Positions 1-7,939 of a DNA stretch of 64,000 bases are shown in pieces. A program made the position numbers and the translations under genes. Below the pieces are notes generated by a model, which searched no databases, had not been told where the DNA came from, and worked only from the letters and a program-made list of their open reading frames with translations. The stretch is from assembly GCF_900637665.1 (NCBI RefSeq), contig NZ_LR134386.1, forward strand, positions 3,774,501 to 3,838,500, read 5' to 3'. This stretch comes from Chryseobacterium nakagawai (lineage in GTDB: Bacteria > Bacteroidota > Bacteroidia > Flavobacteriales > Weeksellaceae). The number at the start of each line of letters is the position of its first letter. The first letter of the stretch is position 1.

Positions 1-630
1 CCAATTTTTGATAACCATTCAATACCTATAGTCCAATTATTTCTATTTTTTAGTGATAAAAAAATATTGAGACAAAAGGATGTTAATTTCTTATACAATT
101 ACTGTGATCAGGTTGTTTCAAATATAAGAATTGAAAAGATTAGATACAATAGACTACCAGAACTCTACAATAATATTGACTCAGTTGTCGAGTTTTACTC
201 TACGAATATAAAACCAGAAAACTATAGTGATAAATCCTCTGTCTTACTAGCAATCATGCTGGAATTTAGCATCATTTTTAATTCTGAAGATCTGTTTAAA
301 CAAATACTATCCTTTATAGATGAAAACCTCAGTTTACAAATTGTATCAATTGACCCGGCAAAACATAAGGTCGAAAAACTTTTGTTTGAAAGAAATTTAC
401 ACAATGAATATTTTGTAGAAACAATTGACAGGGTTAAAGATGATTTAGAATTTTTAAAAAACAGTGGCATACTAAGTGAATTTAAAAGTACTGTTTTAGA
501 AAAAGTAGAATCGCCTCAGCAATACAATACGGACTTATTGGGGCTATCTTGTATCAGATATCTTGCGCATAGTTATTTTAAAAATGAAATTTTACCAGAT
601 GAATGGAGAGCTTTAATAAAAAAGATATAG
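1..630 (+). CDS. 3' part of an unknown protein (runs off the left edge)
   Basis: The reading frame is open from the first base of the window to the TAA at 628-630, so this is the C-terminal part (at least 209 residues) of a longer gene. A TTG at 67 could be read as a start, but codons upstream of it are open and no ATG or good start context is seen. The protein is rich in Asn, Ile and Leu, with no signal peptide or membrane segment, and looks largely helical. I recognise no family. It lies beside a recombinase remnant and a defence operon, so it may belong to the accessory region. The function is unknown. Confidence 0.6.
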   Translation, partial: PIFDNHSIPIVQLFLFFSDKKILRQKDVNFLYNYCDQVVSNIRIEKIRYNRLPELYNNIDSVVEFYSTNIKPENYSDKSSVLLAIMLEFSIIFNSEDLFKQILSFIDENLSLQIVSIDPAKHKVEKLLFERNLHNEYFVETIDRVKDDLEFLKNSGILSEFKSTVLEKVESPQQYNTDLLGLSCIRYLAHSYFKNEILPDEWRALIKKI

Positions 631-982
631 CTTTTTTATTATATACTATATTTCAGTTTATTTTTCATTAAATTTAATAAACCAACAAATTTAAAACTCA
701 TAGCTTTAAAAACAAGACCTAAGAGATTTCAAAGTCGACAGGAGAACCTCATAAACGCCAACATGATAATAAAAAACTCCCAGAAATACACCTTCACTTA
801 CCCCCGCAAGGAAAATAAAATATGATCTCCAAATTTAAAGGCTTTGGAGATCTTATTTAAAAGCAAATAAGTATGTATTATGACAGTTACAATAAATTAA
901 CACCTGAAAAATTAGAGTTAGGACTATTCCAGTTATTATTAACAATAGGCACTATATTAGGATACCTACCCATCAACTTAGC
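631..982. other. Intergenic stretch with a hairpin and a doubtful 45-aa ORF
   Basis: About 350 bases without a convincing gene. It holds the hairpin at 824-852. An ATG at 873 opens a 45-codon plus-strand frame (873-1010, beginning MYYDSYNKLTPEKLE) with one hydrophobic stretch. It runs antisense into the recombinase remnant and I do not call it a gene. Confidence 0.4.
824..852 (+). terminator. Hairpin, possible terminator
   Basis: A perfect 10-bp stem (GATCTCCAAA pairing with TTTGGAGATC) with a 9-base loop, followed by a weak T-rich tract. It could end transcription of the gene stopping at 630, although it is about 190 bases downstream. Confidence 0.5.
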
Positions 983-1264
983 TCAACGAATGCCATTTGC
1001 AGTATTTTGAGCCCTCCTGGTATTTTCCGCTTCCGGAACCGCTAAATACACAGCCAGCATAACAGTACTTTCCAGCACAGAGAAATCAATTGGTTGATCA
1101 ATAGCCTTTGCTGTCGTTTTATATTTTCGCAGCTTTCTAATCATTTTGTAAGCATATTCAACATTACGAATGAATCTGTCCCATTTTATAAATAGTATGT
1201 TTTTATCTTCTCCTAATGATTTCTTTTTAATTTCTGAAAACAAATAATTCATTTTCAAATACAT
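983..1264 (-). pseudogene. Serine site-specific recombinase fragment
   Basis: The 93-residue frame matches the middle of the catalytic (resolvase) domain of large serine recombinases. It shows LFIKWDRFIRN, where the family has a KWDRxxRN motif, then an IDQPIDFSV segment and LAVPEAENTRRAQNTANGIR, matching the family's PExEN-RR-N-GxR stretch. The N-terminal part with the catalytic serine is missing, as is the whole zinc-ribbon and coiled-coil DNA-binding half; full members exceed 450 residues. It therefore cannot recombine DNA and is a relic of a mobile element. A repeat related to those at 12.3 and 18.0 kb lies immediately beside its truncated start. Confidence 0.8.
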
Positions 1265-1269
1265 ATTTC

Positions 1270-1358
1270 TAAAATATTTTCTAAATCAGTTAAAAAAGAC
1301 TTTGGACAGCGTCCTTTTAATTTACTGAAGGAGAATTATTTGATAGTCGTCTCTCTAG
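1270..1358 (+). repeat. Degraded copy of the recurrent hairpin-containing repeat
   Basis: This copy resembles the repeats at 12288-12390 and 17968-18070 in its left 45 bases (core AAAGACTTTGGACAGCG against AGAGTTTGGATAGCG). It resembles the repeat at 15506-15562 in its right half (ACTGAAGGAGAATTATTTGA). The stem is imperfect here. It abuts the recombinase fragment. Confidence 0.6.
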
Positions 1359-1485
1359 AGAAAATGAAATATGTTCTCCTACTGTTTCTTATGCTCGATT
1401 GGGGGTTGCTTCTGAAATGAACTAGTATGAAGAGACTACCATCATCAGCTTCCTGCAATGCAATGCATTATATCAAATAGAAAAG

Positions 1486-3588
1486 CTAAACAGCGGCCTC
1501 GGTCTGGCCACATTCCTCATCCACAGGTACGATCGTCCAACCTGCCTCCCTAAACTTTTCTACATCTTGCCCAACGCTATCTCTTCTTATTGCAAAACAG
1601 AGCAGATCCGTCGGTCGCGAAAAGCCTACATACATCATTTTTAGCGTTTCATTGGATCTCACCTTATTTAAATGAGAAAAATCCTGTTCCTGAAAAAACA
1701 AAGGATTGCGTCCTATAAAATCGGGTCTTTTCTTTGTTCCTTTAACAAACACAGTCAACTTAGCCAGCTCGGATGTGTGGTAATCCGTCTCAACATACAT
1801 AGTTGCACAATGTGTCTGTCCCTTTACCGAATGGATAGATCCTAATTTGACGACAAGATCATCGTCTTCAACCCCCTCAGATTCTATCATTTCAGCGGCA
1901 TTGAAATTGAATTCCCTGTTAATAAAACCTTCTGAATTTGCAATTCTAAAATTTCCAATTAAATCGATAATTTGATTTCTTATATAATCAACATAATCAT
2001 CAAATACCTCCTCATAATTTTCTTCAACAACAATTGAGTAACACCAATTAAATAGTCGATTCTTGAATACGTCATAGTATGCATCCCCCTTACTTTTAAT
2101 CAACTGAACAAAAGTAGACTTACGATACTTTTTGGGAGAATCTCCAGGAATATTAACGCCTTCAATTCGTAAAATTCTAACAATTCCATTTAAAAGAGAT
2201 TTCCGCACAGCTTCAAAAGTTGGCTTTTTACGGTCAAACAAAAATATATACTTTCTTAAACAATCGAAATCGTCTCTTCCTTTCTTGATCTCCCTCGAAT
2301 ATTCTGGAAAAAGCTTTCTTAAATGCCACCTTTCAGAACCTTCCTCCTTGTCAGTTGTCCAAGCAATGATATGAAATCCTCTTTCAATATTTTTAGCATT
2401 TTGGTTTAGTCCGAAATTTTTAATTAGTCCGATATATCTTTCCTTAAGCTCCATAGCTTGAGTTTCATCCGTAAAGATTAAAAGATGGGGTGGAATTGAT
2501 TCACGACCGGAAGCACCTACCACCCGATATCCACCACTTCGGTTCAATACGAAGCCATCAACTAGCTTACCAATTACTGGTGTCAACCGATGTGAATTAG
2601 TCAGACTTAGATCTGCTTGAAATCTTTCAGGATCAGTCTCATTCCGGGTCCTCCAGACAATTTCGCTATGTAACGATGAACTAGAGTAAATTGCCTGATT
2701 TCGATCGCCAATTCTTTGAATAGTGGTGGCAGAACCTTCAGTAAAGAAAATACCTTCTACTAATTGTACCTGATCAAAATCAAGATCCTGCATTTCATCA
2801 ATAAAAACGTATTTGAACCGACTTTGTAAAACCTCTTTAAGATCAGTTGAACCGGGAAGATTTAAATACCTTTTTGAGATATCAAAGCTATCTTTGAATG
2901 ACAGAACACCTTGGGACAAAAGACTTAACTTCCACCTTTCCAACTCAAGATAGTATTCTCTATTAACACCAGCATATGTCAATTTCGAGGTATTACCAAT
3001 TTTAACCTTTCTTCCATCAAGATCATATGAGCAATCCTTCAGAAACTTTAATATATTTCTTTCCTTTTCTCTAGATGTACCTACGAAATCTCTGTTAACC
3101 AAGCCGAAAAGCTTATTTTTAAGATTAGCAGGATTTTGTCCTTTTTTGGAATACTGAAGGCTTCTATAAAATGTCTCTACTTCATAGTGGTACATCTCAT
3201 CGTCATTCTTATGAATATAGCTACCATACAGCTCAAAGCAAGCCTGATTGGCCACAAATTTATTTGTAAAACTCTGAAGCGTCCCTACAAAATTTGGGTA
3301 TGCAAAAAGCTGCGGACACAGAGGCTTTAAAGCTTTTTCAATCTCCTGGATGGCATGATTTGTATGAGAGAGTATTAATACCCCTCGATTCGCCTCCAAG
3401 GGCATTTGTTTAGCTAGACAATACAATTTAGCCAGTAAAACTGTAGTCTTGCCACTTCCAGGTACTGCCAATAAATCAACCGTATTCATGTTAGCAATAA
3501 ATGCCCTTCTTTCAGGATCGAAAACCTCCCCGCCTATCAAAATCTCTTCGGCAGCTCTCAAGTGTAATGGATCAATTCTCATAATCAT
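1486..3588 (-). CDS. gajB: UvrD-like helicase, Gabija component GajB
   Basis: A superfamily 1 helicase of 700 residues. Walker A is VPGSGKTT at about 42-49. Motif II is DEMQD near 264-268, motif III GDRNQAIYS near 290, the SIHSVKGQ motif near 582 and motif VI YVGFSRPTDLL near 651. In Gabija, GajB senses or processes nucleic acid and works with the GajA nuclease to block phage DNA replication. The start lies inside the end of the upstream OLD-nuclease gene (17-base overlap), which is the usual gajA-gajB order and implies translational coupling. At 700 residues it is longer than the best-studied GajB (about 490), so a Gabija-like variant is possible. No decay is visible. Confidence 0.82.
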   Translation of the reverse strand: MIMRIDPLHLRAAEEILIGGEVFDPERRAFIANMNTVDLLAVPGSGKTTVLLAKLYCLAKQMPLEANRGVLILSHTNHAIQEIEKALKPLCPQLFAYPNFVGTLQSFTNKFVANQACFELYGSYIHKNDDEMYHYEVETFYRSLQYSKKGQNPANLKNKLFGLVNRDFVGTSREKERNILKFLKDCSYDLDGRKVKIGNTSKLTYAGVNREYYLELERWKLSLLSQGVLSFKDSFDISKRYLNLPGSTDLKEVLQSRFKYVFIDEMQDLDFDQVQLVEGIFFTEGSATTIQRIGDRNQAIYSSSSLHSEIVWRTRNETDPERFQADLSLTNSHRLTPVIGKLVDGFVLNRSGGYRVVGASGRESIPPHLLIFTDETQAMELKERYIGLIKNFGLNQNAKNIERGFHIIAWTTDKEEGSERWHLRKLFPEYSREIKKGRDDFDCLRKYIFLFDRKKPTFEAVRKSLLNGIVRILRIEGVNIPGDSPKKYRKSTFVQLIKSKGDAYYDVFKNRLFNWCYSIVVEENYEEVFDDYVDYIRNQIIDLIGNFRIANSEGFINREFNFNAAEMIESEGVEDDDLVVKLGSIHSVKGQTHCATMYVETDYHTSELAKLTVFVKGTKKRPDFIGRNPLFFQEQDFSHLNKVRSNETLKMMYVGFSRPTDLLCFAIRRDSVGQDVEKFREAGWTIVPVDEECGQTEAAV

Positions 3589-5389
3589 ATACTTGTTTAA
3601 TAGCGTTCACCAAATAAGAAAGATACCGATCTTCAGTAATCTGATCAGCCGTTATGGTGGTATCCTCCAACAACAGTTCAGCAAAAACATTCATAACTGC
3701 CACCTTATCTATGGGAGATGTCCCCGATTTCTTTGACAGCTTCTTAATAAACTTCCCCTCAAATGAAGCTTTAAATGCATCATTATCCTTTTGGAACTCT
3801 TCTGTTTTACTGTGTACTTGTAAAACTGCTTCCTTAAATATATCAGATAAACAAGAACGATAAAGACACCATTCCAGAGTCCATTGTATAGCGATGTTTA
3901 ATTTTATATCTGTAGACTTGAGTTCACGTTTTAAAACATTAATGTTGCAGAGTTTGTTTTTAAACGTTTTGTCTTCCCTAAAAAAAGACCTGAAAACGCC
4001 AAACTCATCAGGTCTATTGTCCAGATCGGTAATAATTGCAATTGGGACATTCATTTTACGAGCATCCGCACGCAAAAATATTTTCGCAAAATGCAGGTAG
4101 GCTGTTGAAGCCACATTGATAACCGAAATTTCTTTCCTGGCGAGATCCATTCTTAATTTAGCGGCCAGCGTAGGAAGAAGTATCTCTTCAGACCAACCCT
4201 CAACTATGATATTTGCCTTTGAAAAGAAAAGGTTACTCTTGGTAACATCTAGGAAACGCTCCAGATACTTATAATCCTTTCGATCCAGTTTAGTATTTCC
4301 CTCACCTAGCGGGAACACGTCGTTATTTTTACAAATTATAATTTCCCTTAAATCTGCCTGTGAGGTAATATTAGGGCTATGGCTGGTAAGGATATACTGA
4401 ATTCCTACCTCTTTTTTCAACCGATTTATTATTTTTAGCTGCGCCTGTGGATGAAGATGTGCTTCGAGTTCTTCGATTAAACATAGTTTAAGACCGTTCC
4501 AGTCCGCCTTTCTGAGATGGAGCAATTCTGCAGCCATAAACAGCCTATTCATAGTTCCCAAACCCAAATTTTTCGCACCGATTATTCCAAGCGAAATTTT
4601 CTCTAAAATATTGGTAATCTTTGTCGGTCCGAAATCAAACACAGACTCGGAATTGTCGCCTATGAACGAAACGATGAAATCATCCACTACCTTTTTGATA
4701 TTTGTGTGATAGCCCAGTTGTTCATCTTTAAATTTATCCCTTATCTGCTCACTTGTACCTTCAAACAGTTCCTCGAATTCGTGCATTCCATTTTCCTGTG
4801 TATGCTTGAATTCCTTGTGCTCCTTCAAAATCTGGGACAATCTTGAATTCTTCTTCGCAGCAAGCTCATTATCGGTATCGCGTAAAGCCTTAAGGTATGT
4901 ACATTTGAGATATTCTTTAGCTTCTGCTGTCAACGTATTTCCCACACGGTCCATCCCCGCCTTTACGTCGGCAGGCAAAATCCTGCCATCCTTGTATTCA
5001 ACCTGATAGATCAGATACAACTTTGGCCTCCGGAATATCTCTTCCCTACCGCCAACATCCATGACCTCATCCTGAATTCCGCACCACTCTATAAAATTGG
5101 CAGCTTCGGCATTGGTGATTCCGGAAAATTCCAGTTCAATTCTTAAAATAGGTGAAATCTGATTATCATCACTAAAAAAATCATTCTCTTCGACCTTTAT
5201 CCATTCGTATGCATGGGTTTTTAACACAAGCTTTATGGCATCTATGATCGCAGATTTCCCTGAATCATTTTCTCCGATCAAAATATTCATTCCTTTATTA
5301 AAATGTACTGTTAGATGTGGAGAGCTAAGATCAAAAACTGGACCTCCATATTTTCTGAAGTTCCAAAGTTTTAAAGAAGATATATACAT
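3572..5389 (-). CDS. gajA: OLD-family ATPase/TOPRIM nuclease, Gabija component GajA
   Basis: A 605-residue OLD-type nuclease with an N-terminal ABC/AAA ATPase domain and a C-terminal TOPRIM domain. Walker A is GENDSGKS at 39-46. The Walker B segment LCLIEELEAHLHP lies near 305, followed by an LTSHSPN switch. The TOPRIM glutamate is in VEGWSEE near 396 and the acidic DxD is in ITDLDNRPDE near 452. Length and order match GajA of Gabija, a site-specific DNA-nicking enzyme inhibited by nucleotides that acts when phage deplete them. It is followed without a gap by the UvrD-like helicase. It is divergent from the HATPase operon across 301 bases. Without the helicase this would only be called a class 2 OLD nuclease; the pair supports Gabija. 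Confidence 0.85.
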   Translation of the reverse strand: MYISSLKLWNFRKYGGPVFDLSSPHLTVHFNKGMNILIGENDSGKSAIIDAIKLVLKTHAYEWIKVEENDFFSDDNQISPILRIELEFSGITNAEAANFIEWCGIQDEVMDVGGREEIFRRPKLYLIYQVEYKDGRILPADVKAGMDRVGNTLTAEAKEYLKCTYLKALRDTDNELAAKKNSRLSQILKEHKEFKHTQENGMHEFEELFEGTSEQIRDKFKDEQLGYHTNIKKVVDDFIVSFIGDNSESVFDFGPTKITNILEKISLGIIGAKNLGLGTMNRLFMAAELLHLRKADWNGLKLCLIEELEAHLHPQAQLKIINRLKKEVGIQYILTSHSPNITSQADLREIIICKNNDVFPLGEGNTKLDRKDYKYLERFLDVTKSNLFFSKANIIVEGWSEEILLPTLAAKLRMDLARKEISVINVASTAYLHFAKIFLRADARKMNVPIAIITDLDNRPDEFGVFRSFFREDKTFKNKLCNINVLKRELKSTDIKLNIAIQWTLEWCLYRSCLSDIFKEAVLQVHSKTEEFQKDNDAFKASFEGKFIKKLSKKSGTSPIDKVAVMNVFAELLLEDTTITADQITEDRYLSYLVNAIKQVYDYEN

Positions 5390-5690
5390 GTAGAGTTAAT
5401 ATGGTTAAAGTGAAAAAATACAAAAAAAGAATTAATTTTTAATAACGGCCGACGATTTATCTAGATAATTACGGAAACCCGTAAAGTTAGATATTAAATT
5501 CACAGTATTTTTATGACAGTATTAGTAAATTCCCTAAATATCCAATGGTTCAAGACATACAATATTATATAAAAACGAAATTATTATGAATAAGATATTT
5601 TTTTTAATTTTGTACAAGACCATACTAGAATAACCTTCATAAATAATCAGTTGGTTTAATATATATATATTACTAAAGCCTATAAGATCT
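5390..5690. promoter_or_regulatory. Divergent control region between gajA and the HATPase operon
   Basis: A 301-base A/T-rich spacer between two divergent operons. TAATTTTG at 5605-5612 fits the Bacteroidota -7 box TAnnTTTG and lies 78 bases before the HATPase start at 5691. No clear -7 box was found for gajA. There is no obvious operator palindrome apart from a weak inverted repeat near 5468. Confidence 0.45.
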
Positions 5691-6911
5691 ATGGTAAGTA
5701 TTTTAAAGAATAATGAAAAACTGACCCCATATTCATTCTACACAAGATTTTTACGAGATGTTGCACTGAACATTAAAACAGAGCAAGATATCACATTCAA
5801 GTTAGTGGAAAATGGAGATGCTCAGATATATGACTCAGTATATAATATTGAACCCATAACTATTCCCCTGCTGCTCAGTCTCATTGAACAGCTCAGTAAA
5901 CATTATAAAAAACCGATCAACTTATCACTGTATAATAATCAGGCAACAAAACACGTACTTAACTTTCTGTACAAAAGTGATTTCTTTTACGTCGCTGGAA
6001 ACAACAGAAACCCTTATCATCCTTATGGTAGAAATATCCTGAATTTCAAAGAAGAATATCTAGGCGACTTTATTACCAACAGACCACGTTCAGAACACCG
6101 TGTTCGCTTTTATTCATTATTGGAAAATAATCTGCAACAAAAACTTAACGAGTTTACGAAAGAGGACGACAAAAGGGATTATCTAATTTCTGAATACAGT
6201 TATATTGTAAGGGACCATTTTCAAGATTTGCTATTCGATAATACCAATACTGCCGACAAAATTGATATTTATGTTGAGATCTTATCCGAATTGATCACCA
6301 ATGGTGTATTACACTCAAAATCAAATACATTTGCCTTGATGTTTGTTAATAAATTTGCAACAAAATTTTCAATATCGGACAATGGCATAGGGCTAGTCCA
6401 GTCCTTAAAAACAAAGACGGCAGATACATTGTACAAACCTCAGGAACTGATCCAGAAATTACAGTTAATTAAAATCTTAAATCTTAATTCCAAAATTCTT
6501 GAGAATTTTGATTTTATTATTGAAACCCTGTACTATTCATGCCTAAAAGACAGAAGAGGGTTATTTGACCTTATGCTTTCGGTAGTTCTTAATTCAAATG
6601 GCTACTTCAGGTTACATTGTGACAATGCCCAAATTATCATTTCAAGCAGAATGCAAAAAGAACTAAATAACCTTTCAAATCTACGGAACCAACTTTTCAA
6701 CATCCATCGAAAAATATTAATAAATGACGTTACGACTGAATCACAATTAGCGTACATGTTGGAGCTAAAAAATTTAATTTTAGATCACTTTGTTTTGTTG
6801 TACGAAAACATCTGCAATAAATATAATGATGATTACAAATATTCTTCCATAAGATTTTTCAATGTTAAATTTCGTGGTGTTCACATCGAAGTAGAAATAC
6901 CTAACAGTTAA
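5691..6911 (+). CDS. HATPase-domain protein with STAS-like N-terminus
   Basis: A 406-residue soluble protein and the first gene of a four-gene operon. The C-terminal half has a GHKL-type ATP-binding fold: the N-box is ELITNGVLHS at about 200-209 and the G1 box is DNGIGL at about 230-235. No dimerisation/phosphoacceptor histidine box or membrane segment is seen, so it is not an ordinary sensor kinase. The N-terminal part (about 45-105) has alternating strands and helices ending in a VLNFLYKSDFF segment, resembling STAS-like domains that precede such ATPases. By analogy with anti-sigma or signalling GHKL proteins it may bind or phosphorylate a partner. The next gene starts two bases later. The role is inferred. 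Confidence 0.7.
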   Translation: MVSILKNNEKLTPYSFYTRFLRDVALNIKTEQDITFKLVENGDAQIYDSVYNIEPITIPLLLSLIEQLSKHYKKPINLSLYNNQATKHVLNFLYKSDFFYVAGNNRNPYHPYGRNILNFKEEYLGDFITNRPRSEHRVRFYSLLENNLQQKLNEFTKEDDKRDYLISEYSYIVRDHFQDLLFDNTNTADKIDIYVEILSELITNGVLHSKSNTFALMFVNKFATKFSISDNGIGLVQSLKTKTADTLYKPQELIQKLQLIKILNLNSKILENFDFIIETLYYSCLKDRRGLFDLMLSVVLNSNGYFRLHCDNAQIIISSRMQKELNNLSNLRNQLFNIHRKILINDVTTESQLAYMLELKNLILDHFVLLYENICNKYNDDYKYSSIRFFNVKFRGVHIEVEIPNS

Positions 6912-6913
6912 GT

Positions 6914-7939
6914 ATGATAGTTTCGCAAATAAAAAATGCAAACTTTCTATACTTTAGTTTGCACGCAGAAGAGGTTTTCACTTCCAACTATATCAAAGAC
7001 AATAATGACGGCATTTTTGTCCGAAGTTTGCAATACGAGACAGTATGCCGGCTTTTTGCTCATTTACAGGATGATCCACCTACCGGAATAAAATATCTTA
7101 TTTTAGATTTTAGATATATAGAACATCTACAAAATAACATCTTAGATAAAATTATAGAAATCCGAAATCTCGGGTACAAACTTATTTTCAAAAATGTCAC
7201 TGAAGTACTGATAAAGCCACTTTCATTGGAAAATATAGAGAATGTGAAAAATATCGCCAACGAATCTGGCCGTTACGATCTATTTTATTTTTTCGCAAGT
7301 GAAACGGAAGAAATTTACTCCAATGAACTCAGAGCAACTGTTCTTTTCAGTAACTATTTCAAGGAATTGATCAAGGAAAAGTATATTTCGCCATATAATC
7401 AGAAACATGCATCGTCTTTCGTATATCTACATTCATTTATCGATTTGAAAAAATTGATCAGCCTAGAAAGACCATTTATATATTTTGCCCTGTACAAACT
7501 GGCAGTCAAAATTTACAGCAAATGGAAAAGCGAGATTGACAATGGTCCTATTTTGGTCGGCCAGAGTTTGACAAGTACATTTATCGTCTCCATATTATCC
7601 AAGATGCTGAAATTAGATATCCTTATTTTTGATAAAATTGGCCCTATCAACAAGTTATACAATAAACTTGAAAAACATAGTTTTGAAAACACGAAATACA
7701 TAATTGTATCCGACCTTGTCTGTTTAGGAACGGAGGTTAAAATAACTAAAAACTTAATAGAATTTTCAGGTGGAAAATATCTTGGAAATGTTTCTTTGGT
7801 CAAAATTGAAACCTTAACTCGCGAAGACCTGCAACTTGATAATGTAGACCGGACAATTGCGATATTCTCAGTTTCCGAGCATAATAATGAAGAATTGGGA
7901 TACTATATTTACACTAACTTAAAACCACTCAATGAGTAA
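6914..7939 (+). CDS. STAS-like plus phosphoribosyltransferase-fold protein
   Basis: A 341-residue soluble protein. Residues about 30-100 look like a STAS-like domain (core YLILDFRYIEHLQNN). Residues about 170-335 look like a type I PRTase fold, with the PRPP-loop-like segment YIIVSDLVCLGTEVK at about 262-276 after a GPILVGQSLTST loop. Canonical PRPP loops read hhhhDDhhxTGxT. Here the pair is SD and the loop is CLGTE, so catalysis may be altered or absent and the domain may only bind a nucleotide. It starts two bases after the HATPase gene and overlaps the phosphoesterase gene by eight bases, so the three products are probably made together. No close characterised relative is recognised. Confidence 0.65.
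   Translation: MIVSQIKNANFLYFSLHAEEVFTSNYIKDNNDGIFVRSLQYETVCRLFAHLQDDPPTGIKYLILDFRYIEHLQNNILDKIIEIRNLGYKLIFKNVTEVLIKPLSLENIENVKNIANESGRYDLFYFFASETEEIYSNELRATVLFSNYFKELIKEKYISPYNQKHASSFVYLHSFIDLKKLISLERPFIYFALYKLAVKIYSKWKSEIDNGPILVGQSLTSTFIVSILSKMLKLDILIFDKIGPINKLYNKLEKHSFENTKYIIVSDLVCLGTEVKITKNLIEFSGGKYLGNVSLVKIETLTREDLQLDNVDRTIAIFSVSEHNNEELGYYIYTNLKPLNE

Noticed and set aside
2132..2374. ORFs antisense to gajB and other long genes (for example 3136-3330, 3449-3736, 25605-25952)
   Set aside because: They lie wholly inside well-supported genes on the other strand and have no protein features.
1486..5389. PARIS or a Lhr/OLD system instead of Gabija
   Set aside because: PARIS splits the ATPase and TOPRIM into two proteins. 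Here both are in one OLD protein followed by a UvrD-type helicase, which fits Gabija.
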